NCBI GenBank assembly: GCA_963921795.1
Contig: OY997639.1
Span: 45,605,240 to 45,669,239, forward strand
Reading direction: 5' to 3'
DNA length: 64,000 nucleotides
Source: Nannobrachium achirus
Lineage: Eukaryota; Chordata; Actinopteri; Myctophiformes; Myctophidae
The notes under the pieces are model-generated. The model had not been told where the DNA came from. It saw only the letters and a program-made list of their open reading frames with translations, and made no database searches. The position numbers and the translations under genes are program-made. Shown piece after piece: positions 49,409 through 64,000 of this stretch (position 1 is the stretch's first letter; each line of letters begins with the position of its first letter).

Positions 49409-50627
49409 TAGGGATGGAGCTCGTTAATTTTTATTGATAATGAGCACCTTATCGATCATGCTTATCGAGCCGGGCTTTTATCGAGCCCACTATTGAGCAT
49501 TTTCTGTTATTTTGTGGAAAGACATGAGACACTATCAATTCTGAAGTTTTTTTTTTAAATATGTTATATGTATATAGTATAGTTTTACAGTACTATTCAT
49601 AAGTTATTAATACTAGCCTGTACTGTAAAATTATACTATAAATTGTATGGTATATAATATAAACTATAGGCTAACATTTCCATGTTTTTCTTTTTTTTTT
49701 TTTTTTACAGTAATGCATAGGCCTATCGATTTTTTTCCATAATATCTTTTTGTTTGTTTTAAGCAACAACAAAAATCTATATTTGCACTACATTTGACTA
49801 GGGCCTTCAAATACAGTACTTTAACTTAACAGACAGAAGGCAAGTAACCTTTTTATTTTTGAAAAAATATTTGAAGAAACTAAATGTGTACCGTCTCTTT
49901 AAAAATGTAATTTTTAACGCATAGTACGACGGTGTCACGCAACAAAAAATACCCAATCAACAAGCTCACACAGCGTCTGCTCGCACCGCGTTGTGAGCTT
50001 GTAGATCTGCTATTTTCGGTAGACTGAGAAGTCGTCACGCTGGCAACGCTATACGGATTCATTTGCACGGAGCGATATATTATAACTCTGCGGCGGAGAT
50101 TTTGAGTGTCCCAAACGGATTTATTATCAATGGAATCATTCATATTTTCAAGCACCACATACTTTGGGTGGAAGAGATCGGTTGTCGCGCTGCTGAAACA
50201 GCCGACGCCCCGACGCTGCCGTTGTTTTAACTCGTCGTCGCAGACATTCAAAGTTATTGCACTTGGGTGGGTCTTATGTGATGCACTATGGACAATTAGT
50301 GCCTCCGCATTCTCGAAGTGTTCCCTCCCGAGCATGTAACCGTGGGCGTGCTTGCATAAGGCCTATTGCATTTAGCTCTCCCCTTGTCTTTTCTAAAATG
50401 TAACCAAACTTTTTAGTGTTTCACAAGTTCAACCATTGTTCCACGGCACACACTTGCAAAGCACACAACTATCAATGACGCAATGTAGCCTACCTCCTGT
50501 CCCAGCCCCCTATAGCGGTCCATGACGTGTCGTTATGAGGCTTACCCGATAACAGGCTCGACAGAGCAAAAGCTTATTGATACTCGGGTCTCGATAAATT
50601 GGACCCGGTTTTCGGGCTCCATCCCTA
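49409..50627. mobile_element. hAT-like non-autonomous element, 1.2 kb
   Basis: TAGGGATGGAGC and GCTCCATCCCTA are exact inverted ends, with perfect octamers cttgctac at 49401-49408 and 50628-50635. No transposase frame is intact (a 151-codon minus frame at 49880-50335 is unrecognised). A hairpin is at 49943-50018. Confidence 0.85.
49943..50018. repeat. Dispersed hairpin, two arms
   Basis: The right arm GAGCTTGTAGATCTGCTATT is intact. The left arm has drifted to AATCAACAAGCTCACACAGCG. Host is the 49409-50627 element. Confidence 0.7.
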
Positions 50628-50651
50628 CTTGCTACAGTATCTGTGCAGACT

Positions 50652-50747
50652 AGTGCTTGCTCTGCCATCATATTAACTTACTGTATTGTGATTTTTGCAT
50701 ATAAATCAGGAACAAGAAATTGTTAATATGATGGCAGAGCAAGCACT
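50652..50747. repeat. 96-bp hairpin
   Basis: AGTGCTTGCTCTGCCATCAT plus ATTAAC pairs with GTTAATATGATGGCAGAGCA plus AGCACT. Related GGTTGCAA words flank the whole hAT-hairpin block (49375, 50778). Seen once. Confidence 0.7.
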
Positions 50748-51301
50748 GCAAAGATTGCAAGTCTTTGTACACATTAAGGTTGCAACCTAACTTGAATATC
50801 GTTACCGTGGATTAAATCAATCCAGTTACTGTAGCCCTTCTATTTAATCCTTTAGGGGATTTTTCATCGTCCTGCTGGACGGAGGAGCATTAGGACCATT
50901 CATTCCTTTACATTAAAACGGGCTTCACTGTAAACGTAATGATTTACAGCCGTTTGTGGGGGGTCATTTAGACGAAAATGGCGTCTTCGGGGGGTGAAAC
51001 CGTAACAGTGAAAACCCCTTTGAAAGTGGAAAAGGTAAAAACGCTTTGTATCTTCCGCTTTCATCTAAATACCGTAAACGCAGCAAACCACTGAAAATGA
51101 TAAGATGTGGGACGTCCTAATAGGGCTGTCACGATTAGGAATTTCTCCAGATGATTAATTGTCATAGAAATAATCGGCGATTGACGAATATATCGTCTTT
51201 TTTCCCCCCTTCATTTTATGCCACTATGATAAATAGCTTTGAGCTCATACACATACTGTACCTTAATGAAGAGCAATTGAATTGCTTTTTAAACATCAGT
51301 T
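50748..51301. other. No gene seen
   Basis: CGTTTTCAT/AAACG-rich text (50930-51090) and GGGCTGTCACGATTAGG (51125) look like ends of fish MITEs without recognisable partners. Confidence 0.4.
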
Positions 51302-51572
51302 CAGTGGTGTAAACTGTAAAGTAACTATTAAGTACATTTATTTGCTAACGTTAGCCCTAATTTATACCGTAGCTATTTGAAAATAGCCGATCTACAAGCT
51401 CACAACAACGCGTCGCAGTGCGTTGTGAAAATAGCCGATCTACAAGCTCACAGCGCGTCGCGGTGCGGTGTGAAAATAGCCGATCTACAAGCTCACAACG
51501 CGTCGCGGTGCGTTGTGAAAATAGCAGACAACTGCAAAAATAGCCGACGCTGAAAATAGCGACAGTAGCCTA
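51302..51572. mobile_element. MITE family A carrying a tandem hairpin-arm array
   Basis: Starts CAGTGGTGTAAACTGTAAAG. From 51379 the hairpin arm GAAAATAGCCGATCTACAAG is repeated head-to-tail at 51379, 51427 and 51472, with a fourth partial at 51517, spaced 45-48 bp. The right end of the MITE was not found. Confidence 0.7.
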
Positions 51573-52175
51573 TAATGTTTATCATGACACGATCCAACAT
51601 CTATAGCTCGTCGCCGTCTGTGTGTAATCATCATCCCCTCCATAAGCTGCAGTAAAGGCATTGACTCCAGTCCTCTGTGTTGAAACGAAACGTGAAGTGA
51701 ACGCCTTTTTCTGTATCATATCATAAGGAATAAATATAGTCCCGGGATGTGTATGGTACATGTGTCTGTTCCGACCGTCTGGAACAAACTTTTTAAGCAT
51801 TTTTAGTTAGCCAGCCAGTCTGCTTGTGCTGTGTGACAGCAGTGCGTTGTGTTGACTGACTGACTGAGGAGGACCAGCATTGAGCTGGCTGCTAGGAAGT
51901 AGAACGGAACTTGGGCAGTGCGGTCATGGCGACATGCGCCACCTAGCGACCTGGCATGCAAATTACTGACAAATTGCGTTTTCATCTAAAGACCACAGAA
52001 AAAATTAAAACTAAACGGCTCTTAGCCGTTTTCCACGAAGCTCGTTTTAATGTGAAAGTCATTTTGAAAATGAATAAGGGTAATAATAACAATAATAATA
52101 ATCCAGCAACAATTTCATGGACCCCTTGCAGTAACTCCGGACCCCCTAGGGGTCGTGGACCCCCCGTTGAGGACA
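51573..52175. other. No gene seen
   Basis: Includes an (AAT)n-like AATAATAATAA tract at 52080-52105 and CCCCTAGGGGTC family E end text at 52128-52170. Confidence 0.4.
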
Positions 52176-52247
52176 GGGGGGTCGCACCAAATTCTGGGCC
52201 CTGGGTACAAGGATTCACTCACATTTTGTGCTTTAAAAAGTTGCTAT

Positions 52248-52683
52248 ATGCAGTTTTCTGCTGAGATAAGCAGGCAATTCCTTATTATTATTTTTTTTAC
52301 TTTATTATATTCAGACGGCTAACCATGCTTCCTAAAGAAATGTTGTCTCTGTGACACTTCCTGGGGCCACAATCTGCCGCCAAAACTATAATTTTCCTCT
52401 GTGAGAAGTTCTATCATTGGTCGATAGACAGATAGCCTGCCCAGTAAGCAGAGGCTGCAATCAGGACCGCCTCTTGTTGTTGTTCGGATTGGTTGACCTG
52501 TCTGTCAATCCTTTTAGCCCCGGTCGGCTGGTTCATGCACCAATGAGCTGCTAGTGACAGAGACTAGATTCTTTTTAGGGAGCATTGTTTAGCCGCCTGA
52601 ATATAATTAAATAAAATTAAAAAATTAAAATAAGCAATTGCCTGTTTCCTGCTTATGTCAGCAGAAAACTGCTTATAGCAACT
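52248..52683. mobile_element. TTAA-type MITE with long inverted ends
   Basis: About 55-base imperfect inverted ends (AAGTTGCTATATGCAGTTTT and its complement) sit between TTAA at 52244-52247 and 52684-52687. Comparison with the uninterrupted paralogue near 28060 shows the empty site directly. Confidence 0.85.
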
Positions 52684-52691
52684 TTAACCAT

Positions 52692-52768
52692 TGAAAAATA
52701 GCAGATGTACAAGCCCACAGCGCGGCGCCGAGTGCCACGCTGCGAGCTTGTAGATCTGTTATTTTTGA
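52692..52768. repeat. Dispersed hairpin, GCGGCGC variant
   Basis: TGAAAAATAGCAGATGTACA with TGTAGATCTGTTATTTTTGA. The inner stem is CAGCGCGGCGC / GTGCCACGCTG. Confidence 0.8.
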
Positions 52769-53012
52769 AAAATTGTGAACATTTTTCATGGGGTCTTTGA
52801 ATATTTCAAATCCCTCTAAGGTTTTTGAAAAACCTATGTTTCTATGTCAGTGGTGCTCAAACGTTTTCATGTGAAGGACCCCCAAAATGATACGTATTTG
52901 GCCACATCTCAAAATATTTAGTTCCAGGGACCCCCCAGAAGCAAAATTGTATCTAAAAATGTTACCTTAAAAAATACCCATATTCAAAGATTTCCACACA
53001 TTTTCATGACTT

Positions 53013-53090
53013 AAAAAATAGCAGATCTACAAGCTCGCAGCGCGGCACTCAGTGCCGCTCTGTGAGCTTGTGGATCTGCAATTTTTCAAT
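53013..53090. repeat. Dispersed hairpin, GCGGCAC variant
   Basis: AAAAAATAGCAGATCTACAA with TTGTGGATCTGCAATTTTTC. The inner stem GCAGCGCGGCACT / AGTGCCGCTCTGTG is shared with 28242-28318. Confidence 0.8.
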
Positions 53091-53203
53091 AGCTAAAGTA
53101 TAAAATAACAATATAAAATCAAATTGGTTTAATCTCATGCTCTCAAGAGTGCTTGTTACAATAAAACACTTAAAATATCTGTAAATATTTTCTAAATCTA
53201 CAG

Positions 53204-53614
53204 CAGTGGTCCTCAGCCTTTTCAGGCTGTGACCCCCTAAATAATCATATTTTAACTGGGGACCCCCCACCCTGACAAGCATTAAGAGTTGAGGCATTAC
53301 ATTTTGTATAACTCGGTTATATTGTGAAAATAGCAGATCTACATGCTCACAACGCCTCGCGTTGTAGATCTGCTATTTTCACAATTTCTGGGTCTAATAT
53401 ATGCCAATTTGGCCAATGTTTAATTTGTCATTTTAGAAGTTTTAAAAAGTCCTTAAATTGTCACTTTAGAAATGTGCAGATACCCTCTATACACTTAAAC
53501 TTTATGTTGGTTTGTTTACTGTTGAGTGAGAAAACAGTGTTGCACATTAGGCTAATCTTCTGGAGACCCCCCAAAATAATTTGGGGACCCCCAGGCCCTG
53601 GTTGAGAACCACTG
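53204..53614. mobile_element. hAT-like MITE, family C
   Basis: Ends CAGTGGTCCTCAGCC and GGTTGAGAACCACTG. Octamers atctacag and atcaacag match at 7 of 8 bases. A hairpin is at 53321-53387 (GTGAAAATAGCAGATCTACA / TGTAGATCTGCTATTTTCAC). Confidence 0.8.
53321..53387. repeat. Dispersed hairpin, two arms
   Basis: A clean outer stem with short middle TGCTCACAACGCCTCGCGTT. Host is family C. Confidence 0.8.
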
Positions 53615-53924
53615 ATCAACAGTAATGCACTTAGCAAATTCGTTTAGCCCTTAGCAGGAGGTTACATCACAGCCAACAAAAACAACATTAAACAGGCCTA
53701 AGTGAAGTAAAAACAAAACAAAAAAAACGTCATACTGTACCTTAGGATGCATACATGAACAAAGAGGGGCTTGTAGGTGATTTCGCTGACTTGTAGGCAC
53801 TTAAACTGTTAGAACAACACGCAGAAGTTGCATGCATATCGACGTTGTGTTTACTGTGTTACAATATGTCCGTGTTACGTTCAAATGCGGCCGGACGGAA
53901 ACGGCGTTTTGCCGATAATAGTTC
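53615..53924. other. No gene seen
   Basis: Unique-looking sequence up to the inverted-repeat element. Confidence 0.4.
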
Positions 53925-54059
53925 CACTGACTGACACAGCTGCAATTAATTACTGTCACGTACCACGCCACCTGTACTGTGTGGAACTGAAGTTTCAGAT
54001 TGGCTATGAGTGTCAGGCAGTGGTTTAAGCAAAGTAACTAAGTATTTGTACTTTACTTG

Positions 54060-55150
54060 AGTATTGACAACTCCTACAATGTTTGCCCTAAAATCACACA
54101 AATTTGTACACAGTATGTCTAGACTCATGTCATCAACATGGGTCTGTCCCATTTAGCGCCACCTTCAGGCCGATTTTTTAAAACACATTTATAGACACCG
54201 CTCCTACAAATGTTGCCCTAAATTCACGCAAATCGGTATACAATATGTCTAGACTCATGTCATCAACATGGATCTGTCCCATTTAGCGCCACCTTCAGGC
54301 GGATTTTTTAAAACACATTTATGGACACCGCTCCTACAAATGTTGCCCTAAATTCACGCAAATCGGTATACAATATGTCTAGACTCATGTCATCAACATG
54401 GATCTGTCCCATTTAGCGCCACCTTCAGGCCGATTTTTTAAAACACATTTATGGACACCGCTCCTACAAATGTTGCCCTAAAATCACGCAAATCAGTATA
54501 CAATATGTCTAGACTCATGTCATCAACATGGATCTGTCCCATTTAGCGCCACCTTCAGGCCGATTTTTTAAAACACATTTATGGACACCGCTCCTACAAA
54601 TGTTGCCCTAAATTCACGCAAATCGGTATACAATATGTCTAGACTCATGTCATCAACATGGATCTGTCCCATTTAGCGCCACCTTCGGGCCGATTTTTTA
54701 AAACACATTTATGGACACCGCTCCTACAAATGTTGCCCTAAATTCACGCAAATCGGTATACAATATGTCTAGACTCATGTCATCAACATGGATCTGTCCC
54801 ATTTAGCGCCACCTTCAGGCCGATTTTTTTAAAACACATTTATGAACACCGCTCCTACAAATGTTGCCCTAAATTCACGCAAATCGGTATATGTCTAGAC
54901 TCATGTCATCAACATGGATCTGTCCCATTTAGCGCCACCTTCAGGCCGATTTTTTAAAACACATTTTTGGACACTGCTCCTACGAATTTTGCCCTAAAAT
55001 CACACAAATCGGTACACAGTTTGTCTACACTCATGTCATCAACATGGATCTGTCCCTTATAGCGCCACCATTAGGCTGATTCTTTCAACCACATTTTTGG
55101 ACACTGCTCCTACAGATTTTATCCTAAAATCACACAAAGCAGCACACAGT
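54060..55150 (+). repeat. 130-bp satellite array, left arm
   Basis: About eight units. CAATATGTCTAGACTCATGT recurs at 54241, 54371, 54501, 54631 and 54761, exactly 130 bp apart and almost identical. The last two units are more diverged. The shared core is GCGCCACCTTCAGGCCGATT. Confidence 0.95.
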
Positions 55151-55313
55151 ATGTCTACAGTCGTTTGTACATCTGCTACAGTTCCGTTGGTTTTTCCCAT
55201 CCACTGCAGACTTCTGTGCTTAAACCGGTAGGATTAGCAGTGCTAGCCAAACATTTGTGTATTAGCTAACGGCTAACCTAGCCCTTCCCCGTATACTAGC
55301 TAAAGCTAACAAT

Positions 55314-56156
55314 ATGTTGAGTGCAGAAGAAGTGGATTTCTCTTGGCCGCTTCGCAAGTGTGGAGGCCTGAAACCGTCTACGCTCAGGGGCTATATGGCG
55401 GCTATTAATGCTTGTCACCTAGGTGTCAATGGTGACGTGCCCTCTTGTGACCTTGTTTATGGCTGGTGCCAAGCGCACCAGTCAGATGGCCAGATCGCCT
55501 GGGATTTAGAGGTGGTCTTGAGGGGTTTGAGACGAGGCCCTTTCGAGCCTTTGGGGAAGGTTTTTTTGAGACACCTAAGTCTCAAAACTGTGCTCTTATT
55601 GGCATTGACTACAGCCAAAAGGGTCAGTGGACTGTATGAGGTTTGCTAACAGTGACCTTAAGGTTCTGCTTAAGCCCAATATCCAATTTGTACCAAAGAA
55701 CGGGATTGTAACTAGGGACCCGGTCGAGTTGGTCGCCTTTCACCCTCCTCCTTTTGCATCGGAGGAGGACCGGCATCTGCATTGCCTCTGTCCAGTGAGG
55801 GCCTTGAAGGCATAATAGTTAGTTGAGGACTAGGAATGAGAGACAGTCTGTTTGTCTCCTTTAGCAACTCTCCAAAGAGAAAAGAGGTGTTTAAGGCCTC
55901 CAGTTCTAGGTGGATTGTGGAGGCTATCAGGGAAGCCTATGATAGTGCTCAGGTTCCTCTGCCGGAGGACCTTTAGGCACATTCCACCAGGGGGTTGTAG
56001 ACCTCATGGGCCCTCTCTCAGGGGGTCTCCATGCAGGAGGTTTGCATGGCGGCCAATTGGGCGTCGCCATCTACGTTTGCAGCTTATTATCACCTGGACG
56101 TGGTTCCCGCATTGTTGGTGCACACTCAGTCTTACACGTGGCTGCCTCCTCAGTGA
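55314..56156 (+). pseudogene. DIRS-type tyrosine recombinase, decayed
   Basis: The frame from 55314 reads GLKPSTLRGYMAAINACH, then LSLKTVLLLALTTAKRVSG with the first catalytic Arg, then stops. A shifted frame (55636) continues DLKVLLKPNIQFVPKNG and FHPPPFASEEDRHLHCLCPV. Another (about 55836) gives SRWIVEAIREAYDSAQVP, AHSTRG (His and second Arg), WALSQGVSMQEVCMAANW and TFAAYYHLDVV (Tyr). So the R-H-R-Y set is recognisable, but frameshifts and at least four stops break it. This is the layout of fish DIRS1-like recombinases. No reverse transcriptase is present. Two GGTGGGTAYAGTCCTT repeats follow (56160, 56204). Confidence 0.8.
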
Positions 56157-56429
56157 AAATGGTGGGTACAGTCCTTTCCCTTTTTCCAAGTGGCAATTGG
56201 ACTGGTGGGTATAGTCCTTCCAATGTTTTCCTTCCATGACCAGTGAGTTTGGTTGGTCATGGTGAAGGTGGACCCATTACCTTATAAGGCGGACTTATTC
56301 TGCTCATTGGTTATGCAGCACATTTAGTCTGGGTATTTGGGTGATCAGGTGTTGGTCATCGTCGCTTCCGAGTGTCTATGGATCCCATAGGAAGGAATAT
56401 AAACTGAAAAAGTGACAATAAACACTAAA

Positions 56430-57470
56430 CATAATGTGTACCACTTTGCATGATTTTAGGGCAAAATCTGTAGGAACAGTGTCCAAAAATGTGTTTGAAA
56501 AAATCTGCCTAATAGTAGCGCTATATATCCTTGTTGATGACATGAGTGTAGACATACTGTGTACCGATTTGCGTGATTTTAGGGCAAAATTCGTAGGAGC
56601 AGTGTCCAAAAATGTCTTTTGCAAGTATCGGCCTCAAGGTGGCGCTAGAAAAGGGCCATGTGAGAGGTTGAAGGTTGTTGTTTGGCAGGCAAGGAGTGTG
56701 TGTGCAGAGTTTGGCATGAATAGGGGCAACGGTGGCGGAGATATGAGTTGGGCAAAAGTGTGACGTGCCGTGACGTGATGTGACAGACAGACAGACAGAC
56801 AGACGGACTGACTGACAGCCGGTGGAGGTTTTGATAGTAACTGCGACCTGACGGTCGCAACAAGGGTTTCATACGGGAGATAAGAGACTGTCAGGTCGCA
56901 TGTAAAAATCGGCCTGATGGTGGTGCTAAATGGGACAGATGCATGTTGATGACATGACTGTAGACAGAATGTGTACTGATTTGCGCGATTTTAGAGCAAA
57001 ATTTGTGGGAGCAGTGTCCAAAAATGTGTTTTAAAAAATCGCCTGAAGGTGGCGCTAAATGGGACAGATCCATGTTGATGACATGAGTCTAGACATATTG
57101 TATACCGATTTGCGTGAATTTAGGGCAACATTTGTAGGAGCGGTGTCCATAAATGTGTTTTAAGAAATCGGCCTGAAGGTGGCGCTAAATGGGACAGATC
57201 CATGTTGATGACATGAGTCTAGACATATTGTATACCGATTTGCGTGATTTTAGGGCAACATTTGTAGGAGCGGTGTCCATAAATTTGTTTTAAAAAATCG
57301 GCCTGAAGGTGGCGCTAAATGGGACAGATCCATGTTGATGACATGAGTCTAGACATATTGTATACCGATTTGCGTGAATTTAGGGCAACATTAAGCGGTG
57401 TCCATAAATGTGTTTTAAAAAATCGGCCTGAATGTGATGTTAGGGCAAACATTGTAGGAGTTGTGTCATT
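56430..57470 (-). repeat. 130-bp satellite array, right arm
   Basis: About six units in inverse orientation (GGTGGCGCTAAATGGGACAG, CATGAGTCTAGACATATTGT), the last truncated near 57395. The two arms can pair over roughly 1 kb. Confidence 0.9.
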
Positions 57471-57616
57471 GTGTCAATACTCAAGTAAAGTACAAATACT
57501 TAGTTACTTTGCTTAAACCACTGCCTGACACTCATAGCCAATCTGAAACTTCAGTTCCACACAGTACAGGTGGCGTGGTACGTGACAGTAATTAATTGCA
57601 GCTGTGTCAGTCAGTG

Positions 57617-58513
57617 CTAAAGCTGTTCCCACCTAACTCTATGGTTCCCAGTTCCCACCAAGGAAGTTATTTAAGAAGGAAGGGAAACACGTGACCACAT
57701 GGGCATGCGTATGGAGCTCAGCATGGGTGCCAAACTGCAGCCGGAAGTTCGGCAGAATGCACAAGGCAGCCTGGGACGGCTGGGAGCTGCTCATGAATAA
57801 ATACTATTTCTGAACAATTGAGACCTTTATAACATACTCAGCTCAGGAAAATAAAAGAAGACATATAAAACATAATTTTCGTCTGTCTTGTTTTTTTTGT
57901 TGTGCACACTACTTAGGCCTACTGTTTTTTTAATATCCAAAGTGCAGAGATCTGTGTCTCAGAGGCCTGATCGCGAGAACTATGACTTCTTCTTCTTTTT
58001 GGGATTATGGTGGTTGGCAAACATATTTGTGCATTACCGCCACCTACCTGTCTCTTTATTATCATCGAACTTGAGTCACCCATAATACCTATTAAATAAT
58101 ACATAACTTGAACACATTAGTAATTACACATAAAACTTAAACTGTTCCTATCAAATGTTTCACTCTGAGATACGTTTTGATTAATTGAATACTTTATTAG
58201 CAGTTCAATACAAGGTCTGCTAAGGATTTAAACCAAGAAAGCACTATGGCTTGTGACCATATTGGGGTCCTTTGTACTCAAATAATTGAAGAATATATGT
58301 ACTTAAATATATGTCTATAGCACCTTTACCCTGGACATGTTCTTAGTATATTTGCTAAATGAAACCTCTCTCTAAAACTATGAGCTTGCCAAAAAGCAAT
58401 GATAGATAGATACCTTTATTATCCCAGGGGGGAATGATTGACAGCTATCAATCAGTCAGACCGTGTCACCATCTTCTGATTGCTGATTGCATGTTGGCTT
58501 TAGTGAGTCTAAT
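57617..58513. other. No gene seen; LINE-like tails
   Basis: GGGATTATGGTGGTTGGCAA with TGTGCATTACCGCCACCT (57997-58045) and GATAGATACCTTTATTATCC (58405-58427) are typical 3' ends of fish retroposons, without the bodies. Confidence 0.45.
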
Positions 58514-58516
58514 CCC

Positions 58517-58591
58517 TATAAATACAGAGTTTTTCCTGTCAGTTTTAGCCTATATTCACGTAGGAGACACCAATAGTGAACAAGCAACAAG
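58517..58591 (+). promoter_or_regulatory. TATA box and untranslated first exon of the THAP gene
   Basis: TATAAATA at 58517-58524 is followed about 67 bases later by AACAAGCAACAAG, then the strong donor GTAAGTATT (58592). This gives a short non-coding exon from about 58548 to 58591, whose intron would end at 59262, just before the start codon. A family A MITE sits in that intron. Confidence 0.5.
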
Positions 58592-58732
58592 GTAAGTATT
58601 TTCAATTGTTATGGAAATTAGTAAAATAAATTAAATTATGGTCTGACCCTGCAGTGGTAGTATAATATTCAATCTATCATATGCAGTCCACAATTCCATT
58701 CAGTAGCCTACACATAAGGCTACAATAGATCA

Positions 58733-59145
58733 GCAGTGGAAGAAGTATACTCCAAAGTATTAGTAGTTTAACTAGTAGTATCATATATTTATATACCACA
58801 CTGTTGAAATACTGTTTTCCTGTATCAAGAATTGGCTTAATTAAAAGTACCAAAATACAAAGTACTCATTGTGAGTCAAAAGGGCAAATCACCCACATGT
58901 GGGCTTGTACATAAGCTACTTTTTTAACAGAAAGCAGAAATAGGGCTTAAATGGTTAATGTTTGTTTTGTAATCTGCAAAGTAACTACTGGCTTAATTTT
59001 CTAATAGGCTACCCTAATTATAGTAGAGTATAAAGTACACTAGTTTCCTCTGAGATGTAGTGAAAAGTAGAAAGCATTGAAAACATGCTCAAGTAGAGAT
59101 ACCTCAAAATTGTATTCAAGTATAGTATTGAGTATAATGTACCAT
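58733..59145. mobile_element. MITE family A, decayed
   Basis: Starts CAGCAGTGGAAGAAGTATAC and contains ACCAAAATACAAAGTACTCA. The right end is blurred (AAGTATAGTATTGAGTATAA). A very weak hairpin trace is at 58884-58915. Confidence 0.55.
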
Positions 59146-59267
59146 TTAACATTGGTAATTAAGGTTCAGAATGGACAGAGGAAAGTCAATAGTGTTCAGA
59201 TACTGTTATGTTCTTTACTGGCCATATCGTTTTTTCTTATCAAATGCGTCTTTTCACAACAGTCACA

Positions 59268-64000
<4,733 letters not shown>

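Larger units (their letters stand above)
52176..53100. mobile_element. MITE family D relative, interrupted
   Basis: GGGGTCGCACCAAATTCTGG at the left matches family D. After the insert at 52248-52683 the family text resumes and runs through two hairpins (52692-52768 and 53013-53090) and AAATATTTAGTTCCAGGGAC, as in 27935-28388. Confidence 0.65.
53925..57616. mobile_element. 3.7-kb inverted-repeat element around a recombinase remnant
   Basis: CACTGACTGACACAGCTGCA at 53925 and its complement ending at 57616 open and close the element. The inverted match continues through TACCACGCCACCTGTACTGT and a fragment of family A text. Each arm then becomes a tandem array of the 130-bp satellite (left 54060-55150, right 56430-57470, opposite orientation). 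The right arm also holds a GACAGACA/GCGACC end piece (56650-56890) absent on the left. The centre (55160-56430) holds a DIRS-like fragment. No clear target duplication was found. Confidence 0.7.

Noticed and set aside
50968-51024. ATG frame MASSGGETVTVKTPLKVEK before a GTAAAA donor
   Set aside because: The surrounding AAACG-rich text looks like an inverted-repeat element rather than a first exon, and no following exon was found.
51379-51560. CRISPR-like regular repeats
   Set aside because: Three to four degenerate 45-48 bp units without unique spacers, in a eukaryotic repeat context.

Overview
The window looks like intergenic and intronic DNA of a teleost fish, probably a percomorph. It has long (CA/GT)n, (GA)n and TATC/CCAT microsatellites, tRNA-derived SINEs with fish-type tails, and dense nested non-autonomous DNA transposons. 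The commonest is the fish family beginning CAGTGGTGGAAAAAGTACT. There is no sign of bacterial gene organisation. Most open frames are microsatellite or transposon shadows. No tools were available, so family names rest on recognition, and coordinates of degenerate repeats are approximate.

Layout: 1-9.4 kb holds nested hAT-like, TTAA-type and piggyBac-like MITEs. 9.5-12.1 kb is a large foldback element whose arms each carry the same broken coding sequence. 12.1-34 kb is mainly microsatellites and MITEs, with a foldback and CArG-box repeats at 15.3-15.9 and 21.7-22.2 kb, a possible terminal exon at 21.3 kb and a SINE nested in a hAT-like element at 24-25 kb. 34.2-35.6 kb is a second foldback element. 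37.0-43.6 kb (minus strand) is the ruined 3' part of a sarcomeric myosin heavy chain gene, with transposons in its introns and one inside an exon. 44.4-48.1 kb holds fragments of a 130-bp repeat and then a TTAA-rich minisatellite with a 507-bp higher-order period. 49.4-53.6 kb is more MITEs. 53.9-57.6 kb is a 3.7-kb inverted-repeat element with arms built of a 130-bp satellite and a centre carrying a decayed DIRS-type tyrosine recombinase.

The one convincingly intact protein-coding gene is at the right end (promoter near 58.5 kb, coding from 59268 and running off the window). It is a multi-exon THAP-domain/P-element-type transposase, open through all fifteen coding exons I can assign, with the expected RNase H-like acidic residues present. 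Three of its linker exons are tandem intron-exon duplicates.

The most unusual feature is dispersed. A short hairpin (stem core GATCTACAAGCTCA, flanked by GAAAATAGC and its complement) occurs in about 17 two-armed and about 10 one-armed copies, inside at least six otherwise different repeat families, once with one copy interrupted by an element carrying another, and once as a tandem array. I do not recognise it as a named element.
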